A stretch of DNA of 64,000 bases from Belliella aquatica (lineage in GTDB: Bacteria > Bacteroidota > Bacteroidia > Cytophagales > Cyclobacteriaceae), in assembly GCF_014637795.1 (NCBI RefSeq), contig NZ_BMFD01000003.1, forward strand, positions 209,754-273,753. Direction: 5' to 3'. A program made the position numbers and the translations under genes. This document shows positions 17,616 to 28,933 of this stretch, one piece after another. Every line of letters begins with the position of its first letter. Positions within the stretch are counted from its first letter, which is position 1. Below the pieces are notes generated by a model. That model saw nothing but the letters and a program-made list of their open reading frames with translations, made no database searches and was not told the origin of the DNA.

Positions 17616-18374
17616 ATGTTGAATCCAAAGGAAATACACAAAACGCCAATCAAAGATCTTGTATCTGAGAATTATGTTTTTGCCTCTGTATTACACTATT
17701 TTGGGATAAATTTCTATCAGTACGAAGAGAATTCATTGCAAGAAGTATGCAAAAAATTCAAAGTGAATCCCAATCAACTTGTTGAAGAATTAGAAGTATG
17801 GGCCAATAGAAGAGAGCCCAAAGCTGAAGAATTGTACTTACATCCTATCGAAGTCTTAGTCGCTTATCTGAAAAAGAAGCACTATTTCTTCGTAAGACAA
17901 GAATTGCCTTTTTTATCTAATATGGTTGCAGGCATCAAGTTAGAAGGAGAATTCGCTGCTATCTTGGCCGATTTGAGAATTATGTTTCCAATGTTTGTAG
18001 AGGATTTTATTCATCATATTCATGAAGAAGAAAGTAGAGTCTTCAAAAGGATATACCTTTTACATGAAATTGAGACTGGGCAATTCAGTTTGAATGACGC
18101 ACTGACGATCTTGGAAGAAAGTCCAATTTCCTTGTTGGCGCATGCCCATGAAGACCACGATGATGAAATGGTTGGGATCAGAAAACTTACCAAAGACTAC
18201 ATTTTACATGAAGGTGCTCCATTGAGTATGAAGATTTTGTACAATGAATTACAAAACTTTGAGAAGGAGTTGGTGATACACGCAAGAATTGAGGACGAGT
18301 TGCTTTTTCCTAAAGCGGTAGAGTTAGAGAAAGAAGTGCTGAGGCAAGTGAAAAAACAGATCAAAAGCAATTGA
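17616..18374 (+). CDS. RIC/ScdA-like hemerythrin-domain protein lacking the N-terminal Cys pair
   Basis: 252 aa. The N-terminus (~8-57) aligns in layout with the ScdA_N domain, but where RIC proteins have GIDFCC this one reads GINFYQ (residues 30-35). The remainder is a four-helix hemerythrin-like domain that keeps plausible di-iron ligands (HHIHEEE, AHAHEDHDDEM, IHARIEDELLFP). Family members repair iron-sulfur clusters damaged by NO or peroxide; loss of the Cys pair suggests an altered role such as O2/NO sensing or iron storage. It overlaps ruvX by one base (TGATG) and heads a ruvX-def unit. A canonical RIC lies at 60716-61438. Confidence 0.78.
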   Translation: MLNPKEIHKTPIKDLVSENYVFASVLHYFGINFYQYEENSLQEVCKKFKVNPNQLVEELEVWANRREPKAEELYLHPIEVLVAYLKKKHYFFVRQELPFLSNMVAGIKLEGEFAAILADLRIMFPMFVEDFIHHIHEEESRVFKRIYLLHEIETGQFSLNDALTILEESPISLLAHAHEDHDDEMVGIRKLTKDYILHEGAPLSMKILYNELQNFEKELVIHARIEDELLFPKAVELEKEVLRQVKKQIKSN

Positions 18375-18787
18375 TGGGAAGAGTTATTGCGATTGATTTG
18401 GGAACTAAAAGGACTGGGCTGGCCGTTACGGATGTGCTTAAGATTACAGCTAATCCATTAGAGACAGTGGAGACAAGCAAACTTGCTGACTACCTCACCC
18501 AATATTTCAGCAAAGAAGAGGTGGAAACGATTGTGATCGGATATCCAAAATCACTCGACGGTTCTGACAACGAAATGACACCTAGAGTGATTAGCCTAAA
18601 AGACAGACTAGGGAAAATATTTCCTGATAAAAATATCGTTTTAGTCGATGAAAGGTATACTTCCAAAATGGCGATGCAAAGTATGATTGCCATGGGAAGT
18701 AAGAAAAAAGATAGAAAAGAAAAAGCTGGCAACTTAGACAAAATTAGTGCAGCAATTATACTACAAACCTATTTACAGCAAATATGA
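18374..18787 (+). CDS. ruvX: Putative pre-16S rRNA nuclease / Holliday junction resolvase family (YqgF)
   Basis: 137 aa from the ATG at 18374. The RNase H-like core begins RVIAIDLGTKRTGLAVTD with the first catalytic Asp, continues with the VIGYPKSLDGS stretch and ends with VDERYTS and NLDKISAAIIL, all standard for YqgF. In E. coli YqgF takes part in 16S rRNA 5' maturation. The ATG overlaps the previous stop as TGATG, which decides the start against a TTG three bases earlier. Its last codons overlap def as ATGA. Confidence 0.93.
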   Translation: MGRVIAIDLGTKRTGLAVTDVLKITANPLETVETSKLADYLTQYFSKEEVETIVIGYPKSLDGSDNEMTPRVISLKDRLGKIFPDKNIVLVDERYTSKMAMQSMIAMGSKKKDRKEKAGNLDKISAAIILQTYLQQI

Positions 18788-19338
18788 TTTACCCGATTGT
18801 AGCATACGGCAATCCAATTCTGAAAAAAGAAGCAGAAGAAATTCACGAAAATGAAGATGTATCCGCCTTAATTAAGGATATGTTTAGCACCATGGATCAC
18901 GCAAGTGGTGTTGGTTTAGCTGCTCCTCAAATCAATCAAGGAGTAAGACTTTTTGTGATTGATAGTTCGCTGATGTTGGATGAAGATGACGAAGAAAAAG
19001 GTATAAGAAGAGCTTTCATTAATCCCATTATTCTAGATGAATACGGAGATCATTTCGGATTTGAAGAAGGGTGTTTGTCAATTCCTGAAGTCAGAGCTGA
19101 AATTATCAGGCCTGAGAAATTGACAATTGAATATTATGACGAAAACTGGAACCTTCGAGAAGAAGAATTTTCAGGAATGACAGCAAGAGTAATTCAACAC
19201 GAATATGATCACCTGGAGGGAATCTTATTTATAGATTACTTGAAAGGACTCAAGAAAAGACTTGTTCAATCTAAACTGATTGAAGTAAGCAAAGGAAAAG
19301 TGCCGACAGATTATAGGATGATTTATCCTTTGAGATAA
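18784..19338 (+). CDS. def: Peptide deformylase
   Basis: 184 aa. All three deformylase motifs are present: GVGLAAPQI (near residue 39), EGCLSIP (near 97) and HEYDHLEG (near 139), providing the Cys and two His metal ligands and the catalytic Glu. It removes the formyl group from the initiator methionine of nascent proteins. Start overlaps the ruvX stop by four bases (ATGA), implying translational coupling. The acidic insertion DEDDEEKG between motifs 1 and 2 is seen in other Bacteroidetes deformylases. Confidence 0.96.
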   Translation: MIYPIVAYGNPILKKEAEEIHENEDVSALIKDMFSTMDHASGVGLAAPQINQGVRLFVIDSSLMLDEDDEEKGIRRAFINPIILDEYGDHFGFEEGCLSIPEVRAEIIRPEKLTIEYYDENWNLREEEFSGMTARVIQHEYDHLEGILFIDYLKGLKKRLVQSKLIEVSKGKVPTDYRMIYPLR

Positions 19339-19429
19339 AAAATTTGATCAAATAATATTTCTTTACTTACAAATCAGCCTTGACAAACCTGATCATTGGA
19401 TCAATTAGCAATAGAATTCAAATAAAACC

Positions 19430-20227
19430 ATGAAATCTATCCCAAATCTTAAATTAGCACTGATACAGACAGCACTGCACTGGAAAGATAAGACAGCTAA
19501 TTTCGCGATGTTGGAAGAAAAAATATGGGAAATTGAAGAGCAGGTTGATTTAATCATTTTGCCTGAGATGTTTTCAACAGGATTCACCATGGATGCATCA
19601 GAAATGGCAGAACCGATGAATTTCACAGCTTGTAAATGGCTCAAGCAAATGGCTTCTCAAACACAATCAGTGGTGACAGGAAGCGTAATTATCCAAGAAA
19701 ACGGTAATTTTTTCAATCGTATGCTCTGGGCAAAACCTAACGGCGAATTGCTTTGGTACGACAAAAGGCATCTATTTAGGATGGCCAATGAAGATCAAAG
19801 CTATTCCATGGGTAAGGAGAAGAAGATTTTTGAATTAAAAGGCTGGAAGATTCTTCCACAAGTATGCTATGATTTAAGATTTCCAGTTTGGTCTAGGAAC
19901 AGACAAGAGGAAGGTTCAATAGAATATGATGTTTGCATTTATATCGCAAGTTGGCCTGAACCCAGAATCAATGCTTGGGATATTTTATTGCAAGCACGAG
20001 CTGTAGAAAATTTAGCCTATTCAGTTGGGGTCAATAGGGTAGGGAGTGATGGTAATCAAGTTCCGTACTCGGGTCATTCAGCTGTATATAATTTCAAGGG
20101 TGAGCAAATGGTCTTTTCTGAAAATACAGAAGAAATTTTGATTGTAGATCTAAATGCAGAAGAGTTGAATCTATTTAGGGAAAAATTCCCAGCATGGAAA
20201 GATGCTGATAAGTTTGAGATTTTATAA
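19430..20227 (+). CDS. Nitrilase-superfamily amidohydrolase, omega-amidase type (YafV/NIT2-like)
   Basis: 265 aa. The Glu-Lys-Cys triad is visible: Glu in LPEMFSTGFTM (near residue 46), Lys in WYDKRHLFRM (near 110) and Cys in VCYDLRFPVWSRN (near 146). This group hydrolyses 2-oxoglutaramate or 2-oxosuccinamate, closing the methionine-salvage transamination cycle. It lies 91 bp behind def in the same direction and may be co-transcribed. No signal peptide, so cytoplasmic. Confidence 0.88.
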   Translation: MKSIPNLKLALIQTALHWKDKTANFAMLEEKIWEIEEQVDLIILPEMFSTGFTMDASEMAEPMNFTACKWLKQMASQTQSVVTGSVIIQENGNFFNRMLWAKPNGELLWYDKRHLFRMANEDQSYSMGKEKKIFELKGWKILPQVCYDLRFPVWSRNRQEEGSIEYDVCIYIASWPEPRINAWDILLQARAVENLAYSVGVNRVGSDGNQVPYSGHSAVYNFKGEQMVFSENTEEILIVDLNAEELNLFREKFPAWKDADKFEIL

Positions 20228-20333
20228 AATCAATGATAGCTGTAATTCTTTATTTGTAAAACAGGAACAGCTTCAATGTTCCCAATCAATATTTGAAACT
20301 GCGATATTTTGATTAATTTAGCCCGAATTTTAA

Positions 20334-22643
<2,310 letters not shown>

Positions 22644-22667
22644 GAAAATGGAAGTCATAAACTGAAC

Positions 22668-22699
22668 AAAAAAAGCAGCCTCGAAAGCTGCTTTTTTTT
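22668..22699. terminator. Terminator between icd and the trypsin-like protease gene
   Basis: AAAAAAAGCAGC (22668-22679) pairs with GCTGCTTTTTTT starting at 22687; U tracts on both strands between convergent genes. Confidence 0.85.
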
Positions 22700-22701
22700 G
22701 T

Positions 22702-23589
22702 TTATACATCTGTAAACCTAACTTGATGTTGCGTAAGAAAAGCTTTGATCACATCAACATGAATACATTCACCTAAGTGAATAAAGGAATAATCATTGAT
22801 TTTTTTTGTTTTGCCTTTGGTGATGATTTCTTTGTCTTCGATATCAAAGCCAAGGTGGAGGTGCTTTGTTCTGCTTTGCATTCCATAAACGATTCCGTTT
22901 TCATCAAAAAGAGGCCCACCGCTTTGTCCTCTTAGTCCAGGTGTGCTCATTTCAATACCATATTTTACACCTTTTGCATCACCAATAAATCGAGTAAGCA
23001 TTCCGTCTATTGGAAATCTTGGTGAAGCTTTTACACCTTCATTGGTCCACTCGATATCGTCTTTTTCAGGATTGAATCTGAAGTTGTTGAATTCGGGGAA
23101 AGGAAAACCAAGTCTGCATAAAAACTTACCTTGATTGATGTTGTTGGAGTCCTTTGGGAAAACCGCATGACCTTGGTAAAGCAGTTTATTGAAATCGTTG
23201 AATTTGATTATTGCTAGGTCATAATCGGGGTGAAGATGCCAAGTGAATCCAGATATTTTATCAATACAGTCAACAAAAGTTGTTTTCATCTGAATAGGAC
23301 TATTTTCTTCAAATTTATACTTTGTCTCTAGGTTTCTTAGCATTTGCTTAAAGCGTCCATCTTTTGGTATCCTATTCAACTCTTCTTTGAAGGCTGTATA
23401 ATGTTTTCCCATCTGCATCCCTTGAGAAAGCCATTGTACGACGTGTTTGCAGGTAATAGCAAACCCTTCATCGTTTACAAAAAACAAAGTTGCTGCTCCT
23501 GGAATGATTTTTTCACCCTTGTAGTTCCTGCTAATGGAATGAATCGCTCTCGTAAATCCTGATACTTTTGAAATAGCTTGTACAAACAT
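22702..23589 (-). CDS. Trypsin-like serine peptidase domain protein without export signal
   Basis: 295 aa. A chymotrypsin-like triad can be assigned: His in ITCKHVV (H49), Asp in DYDLAIIKF, Ser in RGQSGGPLFDENG (the GxSGGP motif). In-between segments are shorter than in DegP and there is no PDZ domain. No signal peptide or TM helix is visible, so it appears cytoplasmic, which is uncommon for this fold outside defence-associated or effector-like proteases. Neighbours (icd, gap) are housekeeping and give no hint. Substrate unknown; a catalytically active protease is likely from the intact triad. Confidence 0.75.
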   Translation of the reverse strand: MFVQAISKVSGFTRAIHSISRNYKGEKIIPGAATLFFVNDEGFAITCKHVVQWLSQGMQMGKHYTAFKEELNRIPKDGRFKQMLRNLETKYKFEENSPIQMKTTFVDCIDKISGFTWHLHPDYDLAIIKFNDFNKLLYQGHAVFPKDSNNINQGKFLCRLGFPFPEFNNFRFNPEKDDIEWTNEGVKASPRFPIDGMLTRFIGDAKGVKYGIEMSTPGLRGQSGGPLFDENGIVYGMQSRTKHLHLGFDIEDKEIITKGKTKKINDYSFIHLGECIHVDVIKAFLTQHQVRFTDV

Positions 23590-24905
<1,316 letters not shown>

Positions 24906-24929
24906 TATCGAATTATAAGATTCATTTTG

Positions 24930-24997
24930 AATCCCAAAAAGATCAAACGAGTAGTTTTAATATAAAGCTGCAAATTTGACTCTTTTTGGGATTTTTT
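24930..24997 (+). terminator. Probable terminator after gap
   Basis: AATCCCAAAAAG (24930-24941) pairs with CTTTTTGGGATT (24982-24992 region), followed by TTTTT; the 40-nt loop is long. Confidence 0.5.
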
Positions 24998-25072
24998 CTT
25001 TATTTTCTGTATTATTTTTTGAAATATGTGATTTTTTCATTAGAATGAGGATTGGTATTAAAAAACTCAATT

Positions 25073-25732
25073 ATGTTAACACTCCTTCTAAACTTAATAT
25101 TAATATTATCAGGATCTCTGCCAAATTTTAATGATTCAATTTCTGAACAGCAGGCTGTGTCAAACAGGTTTGAGGTTGATAATAAAGTAATTCCAATAGA
25201 AATCAAGGATGTTGTTATTGAGGCATTATCATATTTTCCTGAATTATCTGGAGTGAATATTGAATTTGAATTTAAAGACAACATTAATGGGTCAATAATG
25301 CAAGCTCAGCCTCGATTGACGACCCTATTGGTAACAGGAAAAGAAAGACGAGAATATAGAATTAAAATTACGAGAGCGTTAGATTTTGGAGACGATAGTA
25401 TTTTAATTGAGGATGTGCCCCATGATGTATTAGTTGGGTGGGTCGGACATGAGTTGGGTCATATTATGGATTATAAGAACCGTAGCACAACTAACCTGAT
25501 GCATTTTGGAATGAGGTACATTATGTCGAACAAAAGGCTTACAGAGGCTGAAATAGCTGCTGACACTTATGCCATCTCTTGCGGTATGGGATACCAAATA
25601 TTATCAGTCAAAGATTTTATTCTCAATCAAGAAGGTTTTGATGAAGCTTATAAAAACAAGATTAGAGAATTGTATATGTCTCCACAACAGATTCTAAGTT
25701 TGCAAGAAGAGTTGGAGAATGAAGATGGTTGA
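25073..25732 (+). CDS. Putative secreted zinc metalloprotease-like protein (HELGH)
   Basis: 219 aa from the ATG at 25073, which gives a clean signal peptide (LTLLLNLILILSGSLPN); the TTG at 25052 would only lengthen it. An HExxH zinc motif occurs as GHELGHIMDY (H126), with a possible third ligand in the following EAEIAADTYA helix, as in gluzincin-like or M48/M56-like proteins. The rest is unique to me. The context (after gap, before a LON-domain gene) says nothing. I regard protease activity as plausible but undemonstrated. Confidence 0.65.
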   Translation: MLTLLLNLILILSGSLPNFNDSISEQQAVSNRFEVDNKVIPIEIKDVVIEALSYFPELSGVNIEFEFKDNINGSIMQAQPRLTTLLVTGKERREYRIKITRALDFGDDSILIEDVPHDVLVGWVGHELGHIMDYKNRSTTNLMHFGMRYIMSNKRLTEAEIAADTYAISCGMGYQILSVKDFILNQEGFDEAYKNKIRELYMSPQQILSLQEELENEDG

Positions 25733-25869
25733 TTTGGAGAACATGTGCTGATCAACGATATATTTTAGAAATTTATTTCAAGAATAGCTCTTAATCCTTG
25801 TCATTCGCATTTTATACTTTTGTAAAAATCTCAAAAGTAACTTTCTTTATCTTTCTGAGTTGGAAACAT

Positions 25870-26499
25870 ATGACAAATGAAATAATACCAATTTTTCCGC
25901 TCAAACTAGTTGCTTTTCCCGGAGAGCAACTCAATCTTCATATCTTCGAACCTCGCTACAAACAATTAATTTCTGATGTCAGTGAAGGAGATGGTAGGTT
26001 TGGAGTATCGGTTTATTTGGATAAGTTGATGCCTTTTGGTTCAGAGGTATTTCTAGAAGAAGTTTCCAAAGTTTATGAAGATGGTCGGTTAGATATCAAA
26101 ACTAGCGTATTGAGATCCTATGAATTGATTAAATTTGAGAATCCTTACCAGGATAGGCTTTATGCAGCAGGAGAAATAATACCCTTTGAAAATGACATTA
26201 CTGTTCCTACTCACTTACACAACGAGTTTATTTTTTACCTCAAGGAGTTTTTTAGATTAATCGGAGAGCCACAAAGTATTGAGCCCTTAGCGATTAATTC
26301 CTTCACTTTAACCCATAAAATAGGTTTGTCTATTGAGGAAGAGTATGAACTTCTTGTTATGAGAAAAGAAGCCTTAAGGATTCAGTTTCTTATAAAGCAT
26401 TTCATCAAAATCATCCCTGTTTTACGAGAAGTGGAAAGAGCAAAAGCCAAGATAAAAATGAATGGTCATTTTAAGACTTTGGATGCACTAGACTTTTGA
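25870..26499 (+). CDS. LON peptidase substrate-binding domain protein
   Basis: 209 aa from ATG 25870. The whole protein is the LON N-terminal (PUA-like) domain, opening with EIIPIFPLKLVAFPGEQLNLHIFEPRYKQL and without the AAA+ ATPase or Ser-Lys protease parts. Free-standing copies are widespread and of unclear function, probably binding unfolded or damaged peptides. An upstream TTG at 25798 would add a hydrophobic segment that family members lack. A -7-like box TACTTTTG is at 25815-25822 but without a well-spaced -33. Confidence 0.85.
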   Translation: MTNEIIPIFPLKLVAFPGEQLNLHIFEPRYKQLISDVSEGDGRFGVSVYLDKLMPFGSEVFLEEVSKVYEDGRLDIKTSVLRSYELIKFENPYQDRLYAAGEIIPFENDITVPTHLHNEFIFYLKEFFRLIGEPQSIEPLAINSFTLTHKIGLSIEEEYELLVMRKEALRIQFLIKHFIKIIPVLREVERAKAKIKMNGHFKTLDALDF

Positions 26500-26510
26500 T
26501 CTGACCAATA

Positions 26511-27239
26511 TTAAAGCTTGGTGATACTTTCCTTTTTGACAAAGGCTTTTTGTTTTCCCCATTCTATTTCGTACCAAATGTCTTTAGAGGATTTGATGAT
26601 CACTCGGTGACCGGGATCTACATTTTTGATTAATTTCCCGCCTGCTGTAGGCTTATCCATGATGATCGTGGGACTTCCAGTAACAATACCTGTAGATGAT
26701 TGCTTGAGGAAATTATTGCTTACAAAAACCAATAAAATTAAAATTAAGCTGGGGATATAATATTTTGGTTTACCTGCTTTTTGTTTAAAAATTAAAAGAA
26801 GAATAATAGATATCAATAAGAATCCTAAAAATACCAATGTGATTTCTTGCTGTAAATCAGAGGTGAATTTAAAGAATCTGTCCCAATCTGTAAGTTCATA
26901 CCCTACAAGGTTTTGCTGCTCAGTGAGTGTTTTGATTTTGGTAATTACTCTCGGATTTGGGTTAATGTCGTAGTACTTAGCGAGATAAAAACTAGCGTTT
27001 GAAAAATCGCCTTTTCCTTCAGAAATATAGGCCATTTTCAGAAGCATGGCAGGGGAGAAAACCTCGTCATTTTGAAGCAAGTTTTCATAAACAGTCATTG
27101 CTTCTTGGTAGTTGTTCGTATTAAATAAAGAATCTGCTTTTTGTAAGCCAAGTGTATTCGCTTGACAATTAAAGCTTTGAATGAATACGAACAAAATTAT
27201 TGTAAAATTTCTGAGAAAGATTGCCTTTGAGTTTTGCAT
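26511..27239 (-). CDS. TPR and SH3 domain membrane protein (BatE-like)
   Basis: 242 aa. Signal peptide (ending near CQANT), TPR-type helices (residues ~30-95, ADSLFNTNNYQEAMTVYENLL), two membrane helices (~135-155 and ~165-180) and a C-terminal bacterial SH3 domain (~185-242, GSPTIIMDKPTAGGKLI ... WYEIEWGKQKAFVKKESI). This is the layout of BatE of Bacteroidetes aerotolerance loci. The partner genes batA-batD are not adjacent, so involvement in that system is only suggested. Confidence 0.72.
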   Translation of the reverse strand: MQNSKAIFLRNFTIILFVFIQSFNCQANTLGLQKADSLFNTNNYQEAMTVYENLLQNDEVFSPAMLLKMAYISEGKGDFSNASFYLAKYYDINPNPRVITKIKTLTEQQNLVGYELTDWDRFFKFTSDLQQEITLVFLGFLLISIILLLIFKQKAGKPKYYIPSLILILLVFVSNNFLKQSSTGIVTGSPTIIMDKPTAGGKLIKNVDPGHRVIIKSSKDIWYEIEWGKQKAFVKKESITKL

Positions 27240-27263
27240 TTTAAAATAGTACGCTTATTTTTG
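27232..27263 (+). promoter_or_regulatory. Promoter of the tRNA array
   Basis: -33 TTTTG (27232-27236), 19-nt spacer, -7 TATTTTTG (27256-27263). It points into the tRNA-Lys/Pro/Arg/Lys array; the -33 overlaps the first codons of the divergent BatE-like gene. Confidence 0.65.
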
Positions 27264-27349
27264 CAGTCCAATTACGGCAATGATTTAACAAAAAACAAAT
27301 CAAAAACCGTTAAAAATCTCTAAAACGCTAGAGACAAAATAGACAAAAA

Positions 27350-27422
27350 GATTCCGTAGCTCAGCTGGTAGAGCAATACACTTTTAATGTATGGGTCCTG
27401 GGTTCGAATCCCAGCGGGATCA
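27350..27422 (+). tRNA. tRNA-Lys (anticodon TTT)
   Basis: 73-nt cloverleaf: acceptor GATTCCG/CGGGATC with discriminator A, anticodon loop CTTTTAA, T-loop GGTTCGAATCC. Identical to the copy at 27841-27913. Confidence 0.97.
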
Positions 27423-27473
27423 CAAATTTAATTCAAAAGGAATTAAGTAGATTGAAAACATTAGTAATTAGTT

Positions 27474-27547
27474 CGGGGTGTAGCGTAGCCCGGTATCGCG
27501 CCTCGTTTGGGACGAGGAGGTCGTAGGTTCGAATCCTGCCACCCCGA
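27474..27547 (+). tRNA. tRNA-Pro (anticodon TGG)
   Basis: 74 nt: acceptor CGGGGTG/CACCCCG with discriminator A, anticodon loop TTTGGGA within CCTCG/CGAGG, T-arm GTAGGTTCGAATCCTGC. Confidence 0.97.
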
Positions 27548-27551
27548 CAAA

Positions 27552-27606
27552 TTTTCTAACTAGACACACAAAAAATTAAATAGATTGTGCTGAGGTAGTT
27601 AGAAAA
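27552..27606 (+). other. Hairpin in the tRNA precursor linker
   Basis: TTTTCTAACTA (27552-27562) and TAGTTAGAAAA (27596-27606) are perfect 11-bp arms directly behind tRNA-Pro. It has no T run typical of a terminator, so it may be a processing or spacer structure. Confidence 0.4.
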
Positions 27607-27697
27607 ATATTAAATAAAACTTGAAATTAGATTGGCTCAATCCTTTTTAAATAGAGTTTGAGAGCTTAAATTTGCATTTCAGTATTTAAAAAAAAAT

Positions 27698-27771
27698 GGT
27701 CTTGTAGCTCAATTGGATAGAGCAACTGCCTTCTAAGCAGTAGGTTTCAGGTTCGAGTCCTGACAGGATCA
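27698..27771 (+). tRNA. tRNA-Arg (anticodon TCT)
   Basis: 74 nt: acceptor GGTCTTG/CAGGATC (two G-U pairs), discriminator A, anticodon loop CTTCTAA, T-loop AGGTTCGAGTCCT. Confidence 0.96.
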
Positions 27772-27795
27772 CAAGAGGTCGCCAGACCTATATCG

Positions 27796-27827
27796 ATGGA
27801 GCATTTCGATCAAAAGGAATGCTCCAT
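27796..27827 (+). other. Hairpin between tRNA-Arg and tRNA-Lys
   Basis: Perfect 10-bp stem ATGGAGCATT / AATGCTCCAT followed by TTAATTTAATT; could be a partial terminator or a processing signal. Confidence 0.4.
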
Positions 27828-27840
27828 TTAATTTAATTAT

Positions 27841-27913
27841 GATTCCGTAGCTCAGCTGGTAGAGCAATACACTTTTAATGTATGGGTCCTGGGTTCGAAT
27901 CCCAGCGGGATCA
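27841..27913 (+). tRNA. tRNA-Lys (anticodon TTT), second copy
   Basis: Sequence identical over all 73 nt to 27350-27422. Confidence 0.97.
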
Positions 27914-27914
27914 C

Positions 27915-27942
27915 AAAAGCCTCCTTAATTGGAGGTTTTTTT
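27915..27942 (+). terminator. Terminator of the tRNA array
   Basis: AAGCCTCC and GGAGGTTT pair (one G-U), 6-nt loop, T7 run right after the last tRNA. Confidence 0.8.
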
Positions 27943-28235
27943 GTTTATATCAACCCTATGTCATGCGCAAATAGAGCATCCCGATCTAAGCTGGGAAGGG
28001 TGCTTAATAGGGAGAATTTAGTCCGTTCTATAATTTTTGTTTTTTTATTTCGATGTTTATGACTGGGTTAAATTCTCCAGAATTTTTAAAATAGAATTTA
28101 CCAAATACTTCTAATAAATCCTCAAAAAAGTCATTTACTTTATAATTTTGCTTTTGATGTTTTCTTTTGCTTATTTAACACTTTAATTAAAAGTTGTAGG
28201 AAATACCCATATAGCTGATAAACCCAGTGTGAGCC

Positions 28236-28889
28236 ATGAAGACCCCTAAGTCATTAAATAATAAATTAAAAGCTGCAATTGTATTGACATTTCTTCTTTT
28301 AGTGATATTTGGAAAGAACATATTGGACAGAAAAAATTTCAATGAACTTGAAGAGTCTTTTGCCTCAGTTTATGAAGATAGACTGGTCGTTGAAAGCTAT
28401 ATTTTTACAATTTCTGAGAATTTATTCAGAATCAAACTGTTGGTCAACCATTGCTGGGAAGAGACTGATTATTCTCATGTAATAGAAGATATTGAAGAAT
28501 ATGAAGATAAAATCCTTACTACTGTAAATACATTTGAAAAGACTAATCTAACTGCTTCAGAGGATGAGTTTTTAAAGGATTTTAGAACTATTATCGAAAC
28601 AAACCTGAGGATCGCAGATTATGATCTTCTATATTCAGAAGAGAAGGGAATCAATTATGAGCAAGTCCACATTTATAATGAATACATAGAAAGAGCGATA
28701 AGTGATTTGGAAAAGCTTTCGAATATCCAACTCGAAGAAGGACATAAGCTTGCAATCAATTCCGAAAAGGTAGTGACAAGGTCTAGGATTTGGGCACAAT
28801 TCGAAGTTGCAGCTCTCGTAATTTTGTTATTGATTATCTATCTTTTGATCTACACTTCCAGAAATATCAAATCTGAATTGATTGACTAA
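28236..28889 (+). CDS. Membrane protein with four-helix-bundle sensor domain (4HB_MCP-like)
   Basis: 217 aa with a membrane helix at each end (about 10-27 and 185-207) enclosing a ~155-residue helical periplasmic region rich in Glu/Asp. The layout matches four-helix-bundle ligand-sensing modules of chemoreceptors and histidine kinases, but no HAMP, kinase or signalling domain follows the second helix; only ~10 residues remain. It could be a stand-alone sensor acting through a partner protein. A 290-bp gap separates it from the tRNA array; no partner kinase is adjacent. Confidence 0.65.
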   Translation: MKTPKSLNNKLKAAIVLTFLLLVIFGKNILDRKNFNELEESFASVYEDRLVVESYIFTISENLFRIKLLVNHCWEETDYSHVIEDIEEYEDKILTTVNTFEKTNLTASEDEFLKDFRTIIETNLRIADYDLLYSEEKGINYEQVHIYNEYIERAISDLEKLSNIQLEEGHKLAINSEKVVTRSRIWAQFEVAALVILLLIIYLLIYTSRNIKSELID

Positions 28890-28933
28890 ATAGAGTGGTT
28901 TGTTAGTTTAGATTCCTTCGTAAAGGAAACTTT

